Shown: positions 1 to 9,814, numbered from the stretch's first letter. The stretch is 64,000 nt of DNA from Zobellia galactanivorans (GCF_000973105.1 NC_015844.1:2600501-2664500); one strand, 5' to 3'. Numbers and translations: made by a program. Notes: a model not told the origin generated them from the letters alone.

Positions 1-2042
1 AAGTTGCCTTCCGAATAGCCGTTGACCAAGGAGTTTCCAATAGTATAAATGCCCGATTCAAGGTTGTAGACCGGAATATAACCGAATCGGTTCACTCCTT
101 CGGAAACTCCGGTTTTACCATAAGAGCTTCGTAGTTTTAAGGAGTTGACGATGTTGTCTTCCTTTAATTTTTGCATAAAATTCTCCTCGGCAATATTCCA
201 GGCGAATGACATGGCCGGAAAGAAGCCCCATCTTTTTTTAGGGGCAAAGTTGTCGTTACCATCGTATCGGCCACTAAGCTCAATAATGTATTTGTAATCA
301 AAGTCGTATTTCAAACGGAAGACATACCCCGCATTGGCGGCTTCACGTTCGCTGCCATCATTGTCTTTTCCTACGGCCGGGCCGGCAAAAAGTTGATCGA
401 CCGCACCTGATAGGTAGTTTCTTCTCGAGGCCGCTAAATTGGCATAGTTGCTGGTGGTCTGGTTATAAACAAAGGTAGCATCAAGACCGTGCATGCCGAA
501 AGTTCTGGAGTACGAAGCGCTAGATTCAAAATACAATCGGTTGCTGTAGTATGAACTTAAGCTTAGTGCGGGGGGCGTTTGCGCCATGAGTGAGCCGTCT
601 TGCATATAGAGGGGCACATTGTATTCCCATAATTTTCCCCAACCGTCACCATCGCGGTAATTGGCCATCATACCTAGTTTTAGGCCTTCTACGTTCGGAA
701 CTTGCCATTTTAGGTCTAATTGGGCATTGATAAACTTATCCCTTGTTTTGTTGTAGCCGGCGTCTTTGTCGGTGAGGGCGAGCGGGTTGTCGCCGTTACC
801 ACCTCCAGCCAAGGTGCCGTCAAGGTTATACCCCCTGTAAAGCGGGTCGGTGTTTTGGTTTACGGCACGCCATATGCCGTACATTCCTGACGATGGTTCT
901 TGATAGTTTTCAATACTTGAGTTGAGGTTTATACCCACGTCAAGACCTATTTTTTCGAATTTGGTAGTAACGTTACTTCTAACGTTGAACCGGTTATAAT
1001 TGACTACGTCTGCCTTTAGTAGGCTGCCTTCGTCGATATATCCGAGGGAAACGAAATAGTTGGTCTTTTTATCACCGCCCGACAGCGAAAGGTTGTGGCG
1101 TTGTTCGGGTGCAAATTCCTTTAAGGTCAGGTCTGGCCAGTTATTATCGGGATAGGTGTCGAGGTCGGCATGCGTCCTGATGGTCTCCAATTGGTCTGGG
1201 GAGTATGGAACCGGTATGCCTTCATACGCACTGGCCGCATTCTGGACTTGGGCAAATTCATAAGAATTCATCATTTCAGGAAGAATGGTAGGCTGGCTCA
1301 TTTGGTAGTTGTACGAGTAGTTGACATTGATCTTGCCGTCTTTACCCCGCTTGGTGGTGACCAAGACAATACCGTTTCCTGCCCTTGAACCGTATACGGC
1401 CGTAGCTGCAGCATCTTTAAGGAAGCTAATGCTTTCAATATCGTTGGAATTGATGGTGTTGAAATCTTGCTGCTCCGTAATGACCCCGTCAATGACGTAT
1501 AAAGGGGCGCCACCCCCACGAATGGAAATAGCCGGCGAACTACCTGGAGCACCACCACTGTTTTCGACGATCAGACCTGAAACTTGCCCTTGAAGCGCTT
1601 CGCCCACGTTGTTAAAAGGGGTCTGTTCCAATTTTTCGGGTGCCAAGGTCGTAACGGCTCCTACCATTTTTCGTTTGGTAGAGGTTCCGTAACCGATGAC
1701 TACTACCTCGTCTAACTTGGCGGAGTCGGTATCTAGGGAAATGTCTATGGTTGTTTTTCCATCGATAGCTACTTCTTGTGTGCTATAACCGATATAGCTA
1801 AAGATCAGGACATTGGAGCCTTCGGGTACTTCGATGGAATAGTTGCCGTCAAAATCGGTGACGATACCTACTGTAGTGCCCTTTACGAGTACGTTTGCAC
1901 CGGGAAGGGGCATGCCGTCTTCCGTGCTAATTACCGTTCCGTTCACTGTGGTTTGTGCATATGCGGCACCGCAGATGAGCATGTTGAGAATGCATAGTGG
2001 AAAGAGCCACCGCCTGAAAAATTTAGGTTTGTCTTTTTTCAT
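1..2042 (-). CDS. SusC/RagA-family TonB-dependent outer membrane receptor (C-terminus cut by window edge)
   Basis: About 680 residues are readable in one frame from an ATG at 2042 down to position 1, with no stop. A signal peptide (residues 1 to about 35, ending near AYAQ) is followed by a carboxypeptidase-regulatory-like domain (ANVLVKGTTVGIVTDFDGNY). Next come the SusC signature around LDEVVVIGYGT, the plug domain (AAATAVYGSRAGNGIVLVTT) and the start of the beta-barrel. SusC proteins usually reach about 1000 residues, so roughly the last third is missing here. The family imports oligosaccharides across the outer membrane with a SusD lipoprotein. The susD gene would lie beyond the left edge. 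The hybrid two-component regulator just upstream on the same strand is the likely controller. The substrate cannot be told. Confidence 0.93.
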   Translation of the reverse strand, partial: MKKDKPKFFRRWLFPLCILNMLICGAAYAQTTVNGTVISTEDGMPLPGANVLVKGTTVGIVTDFDGNYSIEVPEGSNVLIFSYIGYSTQEVAIDGKTTIDISLDTDSAKLDEVVVIGYGTSTKRKMVGAVTTLAPEKLEQTPFNNVGEALQGQVSGLIVENSGGAPGSSPAISIRGGGAPLYVIDGVITEQQDFNTINSNDIESISFLKDAAATAVYGSRAGNGIVLVTTKRGKDGKINVNYSYNYQMSQPTILPEMMNSYEFAQVQNAASAYEGIPVPYSPDQLETIRTHADLDTYPDNNWPDLTLKEFAPEQRHNLSLSGGDKKTNYFVSLGYIDEGSLLKADVVNYNRFNVRSNVTTKFEKIGLDVGINLNSSIENYQEPSSGMYGIWRAVNQNTDPLYRGYNLDGTLAGGGNGDNPLALTDKDAGYNKTRDKFINAQLDLKWQVPNVEGLKLGMMANYRDGDGWGKLWEYNVPLYMQDGSLMAQTPPALSLSSYYSNRLYFESSASYSRTFGMHGLDATFVYNQTTSNYANLAASRRNYLSGAVDQLFAGPAVGKDNDGSEREAANAGYVFRLKYDFDYKYIIELSGRYDGNDNFAPKKRWGFFPAMSFAWNIAEENFMQKLKEDNIVNSLKLRSSYGKTGVSEGVNRFGYIPVYNLESGIYTIGNSLVNGYSEGN

Positions 2043-2124
2043 GGTTTGAGTTAAGTTATTTAAATACTTGTTGTGTGAGTTTCGAATGGAAAAGTGTCCT
2101 GTAGTTTTTCGACATTCGCAGAAT

Positions 2125-2132
2125 CAAAGGTA
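2125..2132 (-). promoter_or_regulatory. Candidate -7 promoter box for the SusC gene
   Basis: On the minus strand this reads TACCTTTG, a perfect match to the Bacteroidota -7 consensus TAnnTTTG. It implies a leader of roughly 75 nt before the ATG at 2042. No convincing -33 element was seen. In the rest of the gene-free stretch 2043-2409 only a weak terminator (2294-2315) is visible. Confidence 0.45.
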
Positions 2133-2293
2133 TTTTTTAGGGAAGGAAAGGTGTATCTCTAGGTAAATTTTATGTATTTATAGATCAATACGCCTCGCCC
2201 GTAACAGTTTGTTACTGGTGTATGGAACGTGTAATTGTTAGGGGGAAAGGGGCTAAGCGTGGTAGTTTGACGGTTTTGCACAAATAGAAATAC

Positions 2294-2315
2294 AAAAGGG
2301 CTTTGTGCCTTTTTT
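2294..2315 (-). terminator. Weak bidirectional terminator-like hairpin after the hybrid regulator
   Basis: AAAAGGGC, a five-base loop, then GCC and a run of T form an eight-pair stem including one G-U pair. On the minus strand it comes about 95 nt after the stop of the hybrid regulator and is followed by TTTT. It would separate that transcript from the SusC promoter. The stem is short. Confidence 0.35.
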
Positions 2316-2409
2316 GTTGGGAAAATCAGGACGAAGGGGCCGATTTTTTTAAAAGGGCATAAAAACCTATCTGTATACCAAGGATATTTCAGATTTAATA
2401 AAGGTGTGA

Positions 2410-5400
2410 TTATTTTGAGCCCTTGTACTTGCCCGGTGAAACACCGTAAATTTCTTTAAAGAGTTTACTGAAGTGGGTTCGGCTTTTAAAACCGGTCATG
2501 GTATAGACCTCGTTTACCGATAGTTCGGGTTGGTGTACCAATAGTTCCGCGGCCTTCTTTAAACGGTACATTTTTAGCAGTTCAAAGGGGGTTTTGTCCG
2601 TTAAGGCCTTTACTTTTTGGTAGAAATGGGTGCGGTTTAGGTAGAGTTGACGCGCAAATTGGTCCATATCTAGGTTTTGATTGTCTAGATTTTCGGCCAT
2701 AAGATGGTATAACTTTTCCAGAAAGGCATTATCGTTTCTATTGTTGACGTTGTTGTCCTTGGTCAGGGCTATGCCGATTTCAAAACGCTCCCGTAGGCGT
2801 TTTCTGTTTTCGAGCAAGGCCTCGGTGCGGGCGACTAATTGACGGGCGTCAAAGGGTTTTTTGATATAGGCATCGGCACCGTCTTTTATACCTTGGATCT
2901 GGTTTTCTATATCGGCCAAGGCCGTCAGTAAGATGACCGGAATATGGCTTGTTTTTATATCGGCCTTTATGCGCTTACAAAGCTCTAGGCCGTTCATTAT
3001 GGGCATTTGAATATCGCTAATGACCAAGTCGGGCCATTGGTCCTCCATGGCATCCAGACATTCCCGGCCGTTAGTAAAGGTTTTTACCTTAAAGAACTTA
3101 GACAGTACCTTACTGACATAGAGGCGCATGTCTAAATCATCTTCTACATAAAAGATAAGACTACCGGAATAATCGCCGCTGGCCTTGATTTTTGAAATTT
3201 CGGTCTTTTCAATAGTGGTTTCCGCCTTGGAAACCTGGTTCTCGGCGGTTATGATGGCCTTTTCTTTTGTGGCCTGGTCATCTGCCGATTCTTTCTTGAC
3301 CACGGGCAAGCGCACACTGATTGTCGTACCTACTCCTATTTCACTTGTAGCTTCTAAATAGCCATAGTGCATTTCGACCATCTTTTTGGAGAAGGCGAGG
3401 CCTATTCCCGAGCCTGTGGAATGGACGTTTTCCCTTTTTCTTGACTGGTAGAACCTTTCGAAAATATGGGGTAGGTCGTCGTCGTCGATGCCCCTTCCCG
3501 TATCCGTTACCGAAACGATCAGGTCTTTGTCGTCACTTTCATAGGTAATGGTAATGACGTCGTTTTCACCGGTGTATTTGAACGCATTGCTCAACAGGTT
3601 GTTAAAGACTTTCTCTAGCTTGTCGCGATCGGCCGATACCACAATATTTTTGTTCTTGGCAATGATCTCCAACTTTTTATCGCTGTTGTAGGCCAAGAAG
3701 TGAAAGTCGGGCACAAGGTGGTCTAAAAACTCATCAAAGTAAAACCTCGAGTAGTCCATTTCCATCAAATTGGCATCGACCCGTTCAAAATCGTGGATCT
3801 GGTCGATGAGTTGGCTTATTTTTTTGGACTGACGTGCGACGATATGGAGTTTTTCTTGGGAATCAGGATTGTCCCTATAGCGTTCTGACAGTTGCTTTAT
3901 GGGGCTTGCGATGAGGTTGAGGGGCGTCTTTAGCTCATGCGATATGTTGGCAAAGAAGCGTAATTTGGCGGCATTGACTTCCTTTACCTTGTCTTTTTCA
4001 ATTTGCTCCAGTTGAATGTTGTAGCGTAACGATTGTACCTTTATGATATAAAACAGCACGGTTCCCAAGATAAGAAGCGTTAACAAGGCATATAGTACAT
4101 AGGCCCAAGGCGTTTTCCAAAACGGAGGGGAGATGACAAGGTGCAAGGTCTTGGGCCGGGTCCATTCACCAATAGAGTTCGATGCGGCCACTTCTAGGCT
4201 GTATTCCCCAGGTTGAAGACCGTTATAGTTTATCAAACGTTGATCGGAAGTGGTCTCGAACCAATTTTGGTCTACGGGTAGTAAACGGTATTTTAAAAAG
4301 TGGTTTTTCGGTGAGGCAAAATGTAGGGATAAGGCCTCGACGCTAAATACGTTCTCATTGTATTTTAGATTAAGGGTCTGCCCGTTCTGTAAGCGTTCGT
4401 TCAGTAAGACCCTACCGCCCACCGTGTCGTTCGGACGTATGGTTTGGTTAAAAATCTTGAAATCACCAAATCGCAATATAGGGAGCGCTTCTGAATCGGT
4501 TATAGATTTCGGGCTGAAAAAAGAGAAACCTTCAAGACCCGCCAAAATGAGGGAACCGTTCTTAAGACGGGCCGAAGCGTACCAGAAATCTTCAAAGGGT
4601 AGGCCGTCTTGCTTTCCGAATTTCCTGAATTTTTTTTCTTTTGGATAGAATTTGTTCAGTCCGATATTCGTGGCGACCCATAGGTTGCCTAATTCGTCTA
4701 TATTAATGCTTTTGACTACATTGTTCGACAGTCCGTCCTTTTCTGAAAAAGGAACGAAGCGAGGGGTGCTTTCGCTGTTTTCCACCTTGCAGATACCCGA
4801 CCCTTCGGTGCCTATCCATAAGTTGCCTTCAGGGCTGCGCGTTATGGCCGAAACAAAATTGTTCGGAAGCCCGCCCTTCTTTTTAGTAGCCCTAAAATGG
4901 GTGATTTTGGCCTTTGATAAGCGGGGAGCGTCTTTTGTGTCTACCCTAAATAGACCGTCTTCCGCCGTTCCCACCCATATGAATTGGTATAGGGGGTCGG
5001 CATAAACGTAGCGGGCCAAGGTTATTTTGGAGTTTTCAAAATACGGGTTGTCATTTAAGGCTTCGATCCGAAGTACTTTCCCCTCTTTGCCGACCGTTAT
5101 TTTAAAAACGCCCTGTTTGCAACCTAGCCATAGGTTTCCGTTTTGGTCTTCCGTTATTTTATAGGGGTCTATTTGTGAAAATTCGGGATAGGTGCTTGTA
5201 TCTATGCGTTGGGGTTCGGTCTCTCTCGGTTTTAAAAGGAAGTAGCCCTCTTGGGCGACTTTCAACCAAGTCCGATTTTTGGTATCGACATATACCGATG
5301 ATATCCGTGAAGCGTATTTTGGGTCAAAAGAAAAAGGCAGGGGGTCGAATTTCTGCCGTTCCGTATTAAATAGGGCGAGTCCCCCGCGATTTTTTGTCAA

Positions 5401-6525
5401 ATACACCCTATGGTCGTCTAAAGGTGAGATATTGATCAGGTGCCTGTCACTTACTCCAAATTCGTAGGGGCTATTTCCTTTAAATTCCTTAAAAGGATTT
5501 TTCTTTAGGTCAAACCTGTAAAGCCCTTTGTCAAAGGATCCCACCCAAAAACCATGCTCTTTGGTACTCTCGAAACAACTCATTCGAAGTTGTTTGTTTT
5601 CGAAGCTAAAGGGGGCGTACTGGTTCTGGGAACCGTGTCGCAACGCGTTGATATCGTCTATACGTATGGCCCCACTGTTCAGGGTGCCCAACCATAGGTG
5701 GTTTTCCAGGTCGAAGGCCGAGCTGTTAAAGTTGTGTTCCGGTAAAATTTCATCTTGTAGCAAGGAATAGTCGTAACCCTTGCCATTTGCTCCGTAGGAA
5801 AACATAAGAACGCCCGATTTAAGGGTGACCAAAAAGGTAGAAGGGTCAATGCGTAAAAGCGATTGGCAATAGCGGATTTCTTCTGGTAAAACCCTTGAGA
5901 ATTGATGGGTTTTCAGGTCGAAAGAAAGTAGTCCGACCGAAGTAGCGTATAGATAGGTGCTGTCATCTATGGGGGCGGAGCCATAAAATTCGGCCGCTCC
6001 GTTTCGGTAAAAAGCCGTAGGGGAATATTCGTCCTTGAAGGAATAGTCGTCGTTAAAGATCAATACGCCGTATTTTTCGGTAGCGCATAGAATGATCCCT
6101 AAATTTTCGTTGACGACGATATCTCTGACAATCGGGCCTTTAACGGCTTTCTTGACAAGCTGGTTCGAATAGATATTGGTGAACTTTTGTGTGGTGTAAT
6201 CGTATACGGATATACCTTCGTCCGTACCGATCCAAATATTGCCTTTGCTGTCTTCCTGTAGCGAACGAATGCGGTTGCTTACGAAAAGATCATGACCCAC
6301 CGTGTTTTTAAAAGTCTTGAATTCGTAACCGTCAAAAAGGTTCAGGCCTTCATAGGTGCCGACCCAAATGAAGCCTCGAGAGTCTTCTAAAATAGAGGTG
6401 ACCCCATTGTGCGCCAGTCCGTTTGAAATAGTGTAGTTCTGGGAATATCTAGGTTGGCTCTCTTGTGCTAGGGCACATAGAAAGAAAAATAGGCAGATGA
6501 ATGTGGAGTAAATGTTTTTGGACAT
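2410..6525 (-). CDS. Hybrid two-component system sensor/response regulator (HTCS)
   Basis: A 1371-residue one-protein phosphorelay typical of Bacteroidota glycan sensing. In order: signal peptide (1 to about 20), periplasmic beta-propeller repeats of the reg_prop type (about 30-690), a Y_Y_Y domain (about 720-800), one membrane helix (about 806-828), HisKA with the phosphorylated His in the SHELKTP motif (about H863), and HATPase_c (N box near 975, DTGRGI near 1008, GSGIGLAFS near 1040). A receiver domain follows with acceptor Asp near 1171 and the KKPF lysine near 1223. An AraC-type DNA-binding domain closes the protein (about 1277-1371). Length and order match the family. The gene sits next to a SusC receptor and probably activates that locus when its oligosaccharide binds the propeller. 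The ligand is unknown. Confidence 0.95.
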   Translation of the reverse strand: MSKNIYSTFICLFFFLCALAQESQPRYSQNYTISNGLAHNGVTSILEDSRGFIWVGTYEGLNLFDGYEFKTFKNTVGHDLFVSNRIRSLQEDSKGNIWIGTDEGISVYDYTTQKFTNIYSNQLVKKAVKGPIVRDIVVNENLGIILCATEKYGVLIFNDDYSFKDEYSPTAFYRNGAAEFYGSAPIDDSTYLYATSVGLLSFDLKTHQFSRVLPEEIRYCQSLLRIDPSTFLVTLKSGVLMFSYGANGKGYDYSLLQDEILPEHNFNSSAFDLENHLWLGTLNSGAIRIDDINALRHGSQNQYAPFSFENKQLRMSCFESTKEHGFWVGSFDKGLYRFDLKKNPFKEFKGNSPYEFGVSDRHLINISPLDDHRVYLTKNRGGLALFNTERQKFDPLPFSFDPKYASRISSVYVDTKNRTWLKVAQEGYFLLKPRETEPQRIDTSTYPEFSQIDPYKITEDQNGNLWLGCKQGVFKITVGKEGKVLRIEALNDNPYFENSKITLARYVYADPLYQFIWVGTAEDGLFRVDTKDAPRLSKAKITHFRATKKKGGLPNNFVSAITRSPEGNLWIGTEGSGICKVENSESTPRFVPFSEKDGLSNNVVKSINIDELGNLWVATNIGLNKFYPKEKKFRKFGKQDGLPFEDFWYASARLKNGSLILAGLEGFSFFSPKSITDSEALPILRFGDFKIFNQTIRPNDTVGGRVLLNERLQNGQTLNLKYNENVFSVEALSLHFASPKNHFLKYRLLPVDQNWFETTSDQRLINYNGLQPGEYSLEVAASNSIGEWTRPKTLHLVISPPFWKTPWAYVLYALLTLLILGTVLFYIIKVQSLRYNIQLEQIEKDKVKEVNAAKLRFFANISHELKTPLNLIASPIKQLSERYRDNPDSQEKLHIVARQSKKISQLIDQIHDFERVDANLMEMDYSRFYFDEFLDHLVPDFHFLAYNSDKKLEIIAKNKNIVVSADRDKLEKVFNNLLSNAFKYTGENDVITITYESDDKDLIVSVTDTGRGIDDDDLPHIFERFYQSRKRENVHSTGSGIGLAFSKKMVEMHYGYLEATSEIGVGTTISVRLPVVKKESADDQATKEKAIITAENQVSKAETTIEKTEISKIKASGDYSGSLIFYVEDDLDMRLYVSKVLSKFFKVKTFTNGRECLDAMEDQWPDLVISDIQMPIMNGLELCKRIKADIKTSHIPVILLTALADIENQIQGIKDGADAYIKKPFDARQLVARTEALLENRKRLRERFEIGIALTKDNNVNNRNDNAFLEKLYHLMAENLDNQNLDMDQFARQLYLNRTHFYQKVKALTDKTPFELLKMYRLKKAAELLVHQPELSVNEVYTMTGFKSRTHFSKLFKEIYGVSPGKYKGSK

Positions 6526-6670
6526 ACCGCCAGAAACCAGGTGGTTGATTTAGAAACTAAATTTCAAGATACTAAAAATACAATAGTTCAAGCTTAGTAA
6601 CGAAGTTAAATGAGCTTTATTTTTGGCAGTGGTTACTTCCCGAAAAAAGAATTCTGTAGAATAGGGTTAC

Positions 6671-7738
6671 CTATTTTTTTAATTTTTCATCCAGAACCTT
6701 TTCCATATAATCGATACGATCCAGGGCCTTTTGGGTAAAGTTATAAAGGCTAAGGCCGCGGTCTAGATTCTGGTTTTCATAAGCCACTTTATAGTAGACG
6801 TTGTTGTTGAGGAAATCGGTCAAAGCCCGTATGCCATGTAAAAAAGGCATGAGTACGGCTCCCCAAGGAAGCAGTTCGATTTCTTTTTGGGTCAAGAAAG
6901 CACCGTTCTCGCCCAAGCCGTCAACAAAAGCTTCGAAGAGGGTTTCGTCAAAAACAATTTTATCGTGGTCTTGCTCGTCTTCCGCCGCCGTATTGGCTAT
7001 AGTGCGTATGGCATCACCAAAATCAAAAAGAAAATAGCCTTTCATAAGGGTATCCAAGTCGATCAAGCAAAGGGCCTTTTCGGTCTCTTTTGAGAAAAGG
7101 ATATTGTTGAGCTTGGTGTCGTTATGGCAAACCCTGAGGGGGAGTTGGCTAAGGTCAAGGGCCATTAGGCTTTCTAAGACCTCATGCGTAAAACCGATGG
7201 CCTTTTCGGCGGTCTTCAGCTTTTCGGAGTTGGCACTTGCGATGGCGGATTCAAATTGCGCTTTGCGCAACCTGATATCATGAAATCGAGGTATGGTGTC
7301 GGTATAGTCGTCAAGACGGGCTTGTTGCAGCAGCGAATTGAACTTTCCGATTATCCTTCCCGCTTCATAGGCTATATTCGGGTTTTCGGTAGTGTTATAG
7401 GCCGTACTTCCGTCAATATAAGTCATCACCCGCCAATAATCTCCGGTTTCGGTGAGGTAGAAGCTACTGCCCTTTTTCGATTTGACCAAGGTAATCTTAG
7501 TGTAATCGGTATCGTGCAAATAACGAAAGGCATGATGGATGTTGTTCATCAACCCTTCTACATCCGTAAAGACAAGATGGTTTACCCGTTGTAATATGTA
7601 TAGGGGGGTGGAAGCGTCAAAAACCAAAAAAGTATCATTGATCAAACCGTCAGTCAACGGTTTGATCAAATATTTCTTTTCAGGCACCGCAAAATGCCCT
7701 AATAGGCTGTTAAGCTTTTCATGGGAATAGCTGTCCAT
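6671..7738 (-). CDS. Sugar-1-kinase of the aminoglycoside phosphotransferase superfamily, NahK-like
   Basis: About 355 residues. The kinase core shows VCHNDTKLNNILF with the catalytic Asp of HND, followed by LIDLDTLMKGYFLFDFGD with the metal-binding DFGD. This pattern is the one known from N-acetylhexosamine 1-kinase (NahK/LnpB). Such enzymes phosphorylate a free sugar at C1. I place the start at the ATG at 7738, because it overlaps the stop of the upstream nucleotidyltransferase as TAATG, a typical coupled start. An in-frame TTG at 7753 would add five residues. With its partner the enzyme would turn a free hexosamine or hexose into a sugar 1-phosphate and then an NDP-sugar. The exact sugar is not shown by the sequence. 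Such genes are sometimes labelled mucin desulfatase, which the kinase motifs do not support. Confidence 0.8.
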   Translation of the reverse strand: MDSYSHEKLNSLLGHFAVPEKKYLIKPLTDGLINDTFLVFDASTPLYILQRVNHLVFTDVEGLMNNIHHAFRYLHDTDYTKITLVKSKKGSSFYLTETGDYWRVMTYIDGSTAYNTTENPNIAYEAGRIIGKFNSLLQQARLDDYTDTIPRFHDIRLRKAQFESAIASANSEKLKTAEKAIGFTHEVLESLMALDLSQLPLRVCHNDTKLNNILFSKETEKALCLIDLDTLMKGYFLFDFGDAIRTIANTAAEDEQDHDKIVFDETLFEAFVDGLGENGAFLTQKEIELLPWGAVLMPFLHGIRALTDFLNNNVYYKVAYENQNLDRGLSLYNFTQKALDRIDYMEKVLDEKLKK

Positions 7739-8628
7739 TATTGTTTTGGCCAAAGCGGGGAAGGATACTTGCCGGCATCGGTTTTCTCTTGGAGGTTTGC
7801 AACGGCCTTTTCACGGTCGCTGGCATAGGTCACACCAAACCAATCACCACCGGATGGTACAACTTTTACCTTTATTTCGCCAGCCTGCAACATTTCTTGA
7901 ACGGTCTTTGGAATATAAAGCTCGCTTGTTGTGGCCAGGTTTTCATCGGCAAGGAAATTTCTGAACTCGCTTTCTATTTTTTCGAAAATTGATGGCTGAC
8001 ATACCCAGAAGTTCATGCTTACTTGCTCGTCTCCCGTGTATTCGTTGCCAGAATCAAGGTCTAATACTTTGCCATCCTTGGGCTCAAGTTTTAGGCGTTC
8101 GTCAACAGAGACCAAATCGTCTCCGTTTACTTGGCAAACCCCTCTTGAAACGGAACCGTGTTCCGACAAGGTGTCCTTTAAGGTATATCCCACAAGGGCA
8201 AAGGTATTGTCGTTGTTATGTTCGCGTGCAAAATTGGCGGCATTGGCATAGGCCGATTGTCCGTAGAAATCATCGGCGTTCAAAACGGCAAAAGGTCCGT
8301 TGATTACGTTTCTGGCGGTCCAAACGGCATGGGCGGTACCCCAAGGTTTTTTACGCTCTCCCGAAAAAGAACATCCTTCCGGTAAATCGGTGATTTCCTG
8401 GGCCAAGACATCTAGCTTGATGTTGGCGGGGATTCTTGGTCTTAAGTGGTCTTCTGCCAAAGAAACATTTTCCTTCTTAGTAATGAGTACTATATGGTCA
8501 AAACCGTTTTTAAGGGCATCGTAAATGCCGAACTCCATTAAGAATTCCCCGTTAGGGCCTAAATCGTCAAATTGTTTTAGTTTTCCGTATCGACTACCGC
8601 TACCAGCGGCCATTAATAATAAGGTCAT
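7738..8628 (-). CDS. Sugar-1-phosphate nucleotidyltransferase (NTP_transferase family)
   Basis: A 296-residue protein beginning with the nucleotide-binding motif LLMAAGSGSRYG and keeping the downstream metal-site pattern VLNADDFYG (about residues 115-123). These are hallmarks of NDP-sugar pyrophosphorylases, which join a sugar 1-phosphate to an NTP and release pyrophosphate. No acyltransferase or left-handed helix domain follows, so it is a stand-alone transferase. It is the first gene of a two-gene unit. Its TAA stop overlaps the ATG of the NahK-like kinase, so the two proteins are probably made together as a salvage pathway giving an activated sugar. The nucleotide and sugar specificity (for example UDP-GlcNAc) is inference. 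Confidence 0.82.
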   Translation of the reverse strand: MTLLLMAAGSGSRYGKLKQFDDLGPNGEFLMEFGIYDALKNGFDHIVLITKKENVSLAEDHLRPRIPANIKLDVLAQEITDLPEGCSFSGERKKPWGTAHAVWTARNVINGPFAVLNADDFYGQSAYANAANFAREHNNDNTFALVGYTLKDTLSEHGSVSRGVCQVNGDDLVSVDERLKLEPKDGKVLDLDSGNEYTGDEQVSMNFWVCQPSIFEKIESEFRNFLADENLATTSELYIPKTVQEMLQAGEIKVKVVPSGGDWFGVTYASDREKAVANLQEKTDAGKYPSPLWPKQ

Positions 8629-8661
8629 GTTTTTCTTTTTTTAGAGAGCCGCTAAAATAAG

Positions 8662-8677
8662 GTTTTCACATGAAAAC
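8662..8677. other. Small inverted repeat upstream of the nucleotidyltransferase gene
   Basis: GTTTTC, ACAT, GAAAAC form a six-base-pair inverted repeat 34 nt before the start codon of the nucleotidyltransferase gene. It could be an operator or a short leader hairpin. Nothing else is seen in the gene-free stretch 8629-8832. Confidence 0.2.
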
Positions 8678-8832
8678 TTGTAGGTCATTTCTATTTACAT
8701 AACAATTTTTTGACATCTTGTGGGTTGCCAAGCTCTGATGTTTTTATCGATAGGGGAGTGCTTGCCCTTGATGGAGTATTTGAAAGGAGGGGGCTACAGG
8801 GCGTTTGGACGTTATGGATGCTAAGCCTATTT

Positions 8833-9795
8833 TTAACGGGAAAGTCGGTTTTGGGCTTCCTTGAGAATTTCCATGACCCGTGTCTTTAGGCTTTCGGGCT
8901 CGAGAATTTCGGCATAATCGGCAAACATCAGATACCAGCGGGGGAAACCGTGCAGCACATCGGAAGTCATAAAGGTCATTACGACTTTGTCGGCCTTGCT
9001 TTCTTGGGAAACGAAACCATATTGTCTGCTTCGAACGGAAATGTAACGGGCGATATCCTTGTCAATGGAAATCACGATTTTGGTTTTTTCCTTTTCCGGA
9101 TTTTTGTTCAGGTGCTCGTCGAGCGAGCCGTGTTCTAGGGTAAAGGCTTGGTCGGTCCTTTGGATCTTGAGCATCCTGTCGGTTCTGAACTGCCGGTAAT
9201 CGCACCTAAAATGACAATAGCCGAGCACATACCAAAAATTGTTTTCGTGAAAAAGTCCTACCGGTTCAATAAACCGTTCCGAAGGGTGTTCGGCATTGAG
9301 CGAGTGGTATTTTAAAAAGACCTTTCTTTTTTCGGCTATACTTTCGAATAGGACTTCTAGGGCGTTGGGAATGTTTTCGTCAAAAGGTTTTTGTGACGGG
9401 TCTATCAATACTTGCGACTCCAAGGTGCTGATCCAATCTTTTTCCTTTCCCCTTAAAACCGATTTTACCTTGTACATGGCCGACCGATGGTGCAAGCCTA
9501 AGGAGGGGTCGGTAAACTTTTGCATTAATTTTTCGGCAGCGACGAAGCTACTGGCCTCTTCACATGTGAACATGACAGGAGGTAGGCGATATCCTTCCAT
9601 GATGGAATACCCTACACCGGCCTCACTTGAAATGGGAACCCCTGAAGCTTCCAAGGAACGGATGTCCCTATAGATGGTTCGTAAACTGACATTGAAACGC
9701 TCTGCCAATTCTTGGGCCTTTACAATACGTTTCGATTGCAGTTGGATCAGTATGGCTACAATGCGGTCAAATCGGTTAATGGTATCCAATCCCAT
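8833..9795 (-). CDS. WYL-domain transcriptional regulator with N-terminal HTH_11 (YafY-type)
   Basis: About 320 residues. The N-terminal winged helix-turn-helix (about 8-60) contains KAQELAERFNVSLRTIYRDI, typical of HTH_11/DeoR-like YafY proteins. The WYL domain (about 140-215) contains KYHSLNAEHPSERFIEPVGL and the segment NNFWYVLGYC. A C-terminal WCX-like extension follows. WYL domains sense small ligands or nucleic acid, and these proteins usually act as repressors. I choose the ATG at 9795 over one at 9861 because a -7 box (9815-9822) lies between them and because homologues start close to the helix-turn-helix. No target gene is evident; it is monocistronic. Confidence 0.85.
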   Translation of the reverse strand: MGLDTINRFDRIVAILIQLQSKRIVKAQELAERFNVSLRTIYRDIRSLEASGVPISSEAGVGYSIMEGYRLPPVMFTCEEASSFVAAEKLMQKFTDPSLGLHHRSAMYKVKSVLRGKEKDWISTLESQVLIDPSQKPFDENIPNALEVLFESIAEKRKVFLKYHSLNAEHPSERFIEPVGLFHENNFWYVLGYCHFRCDYRQFRTDRMLKIQRTDQAFTLEHGSLDEHLNKNPEKEKTKIVISIDKDIARYISVRSRQYGFVSQESKADKVVMTFMTSDVLHGFPRWYLMFADYAEILEPESLKTRVMEILKEAQNRLSR

Positions 9796-9814
9796 AAGTT
9801 TACGGTATAAATTC

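Noticed and set aside
4250-5770. Several plus-strand frames inside the hybrid regulator gene
   Set aside because: They are antisense to a full-length, motif-rich protein and show no domain.
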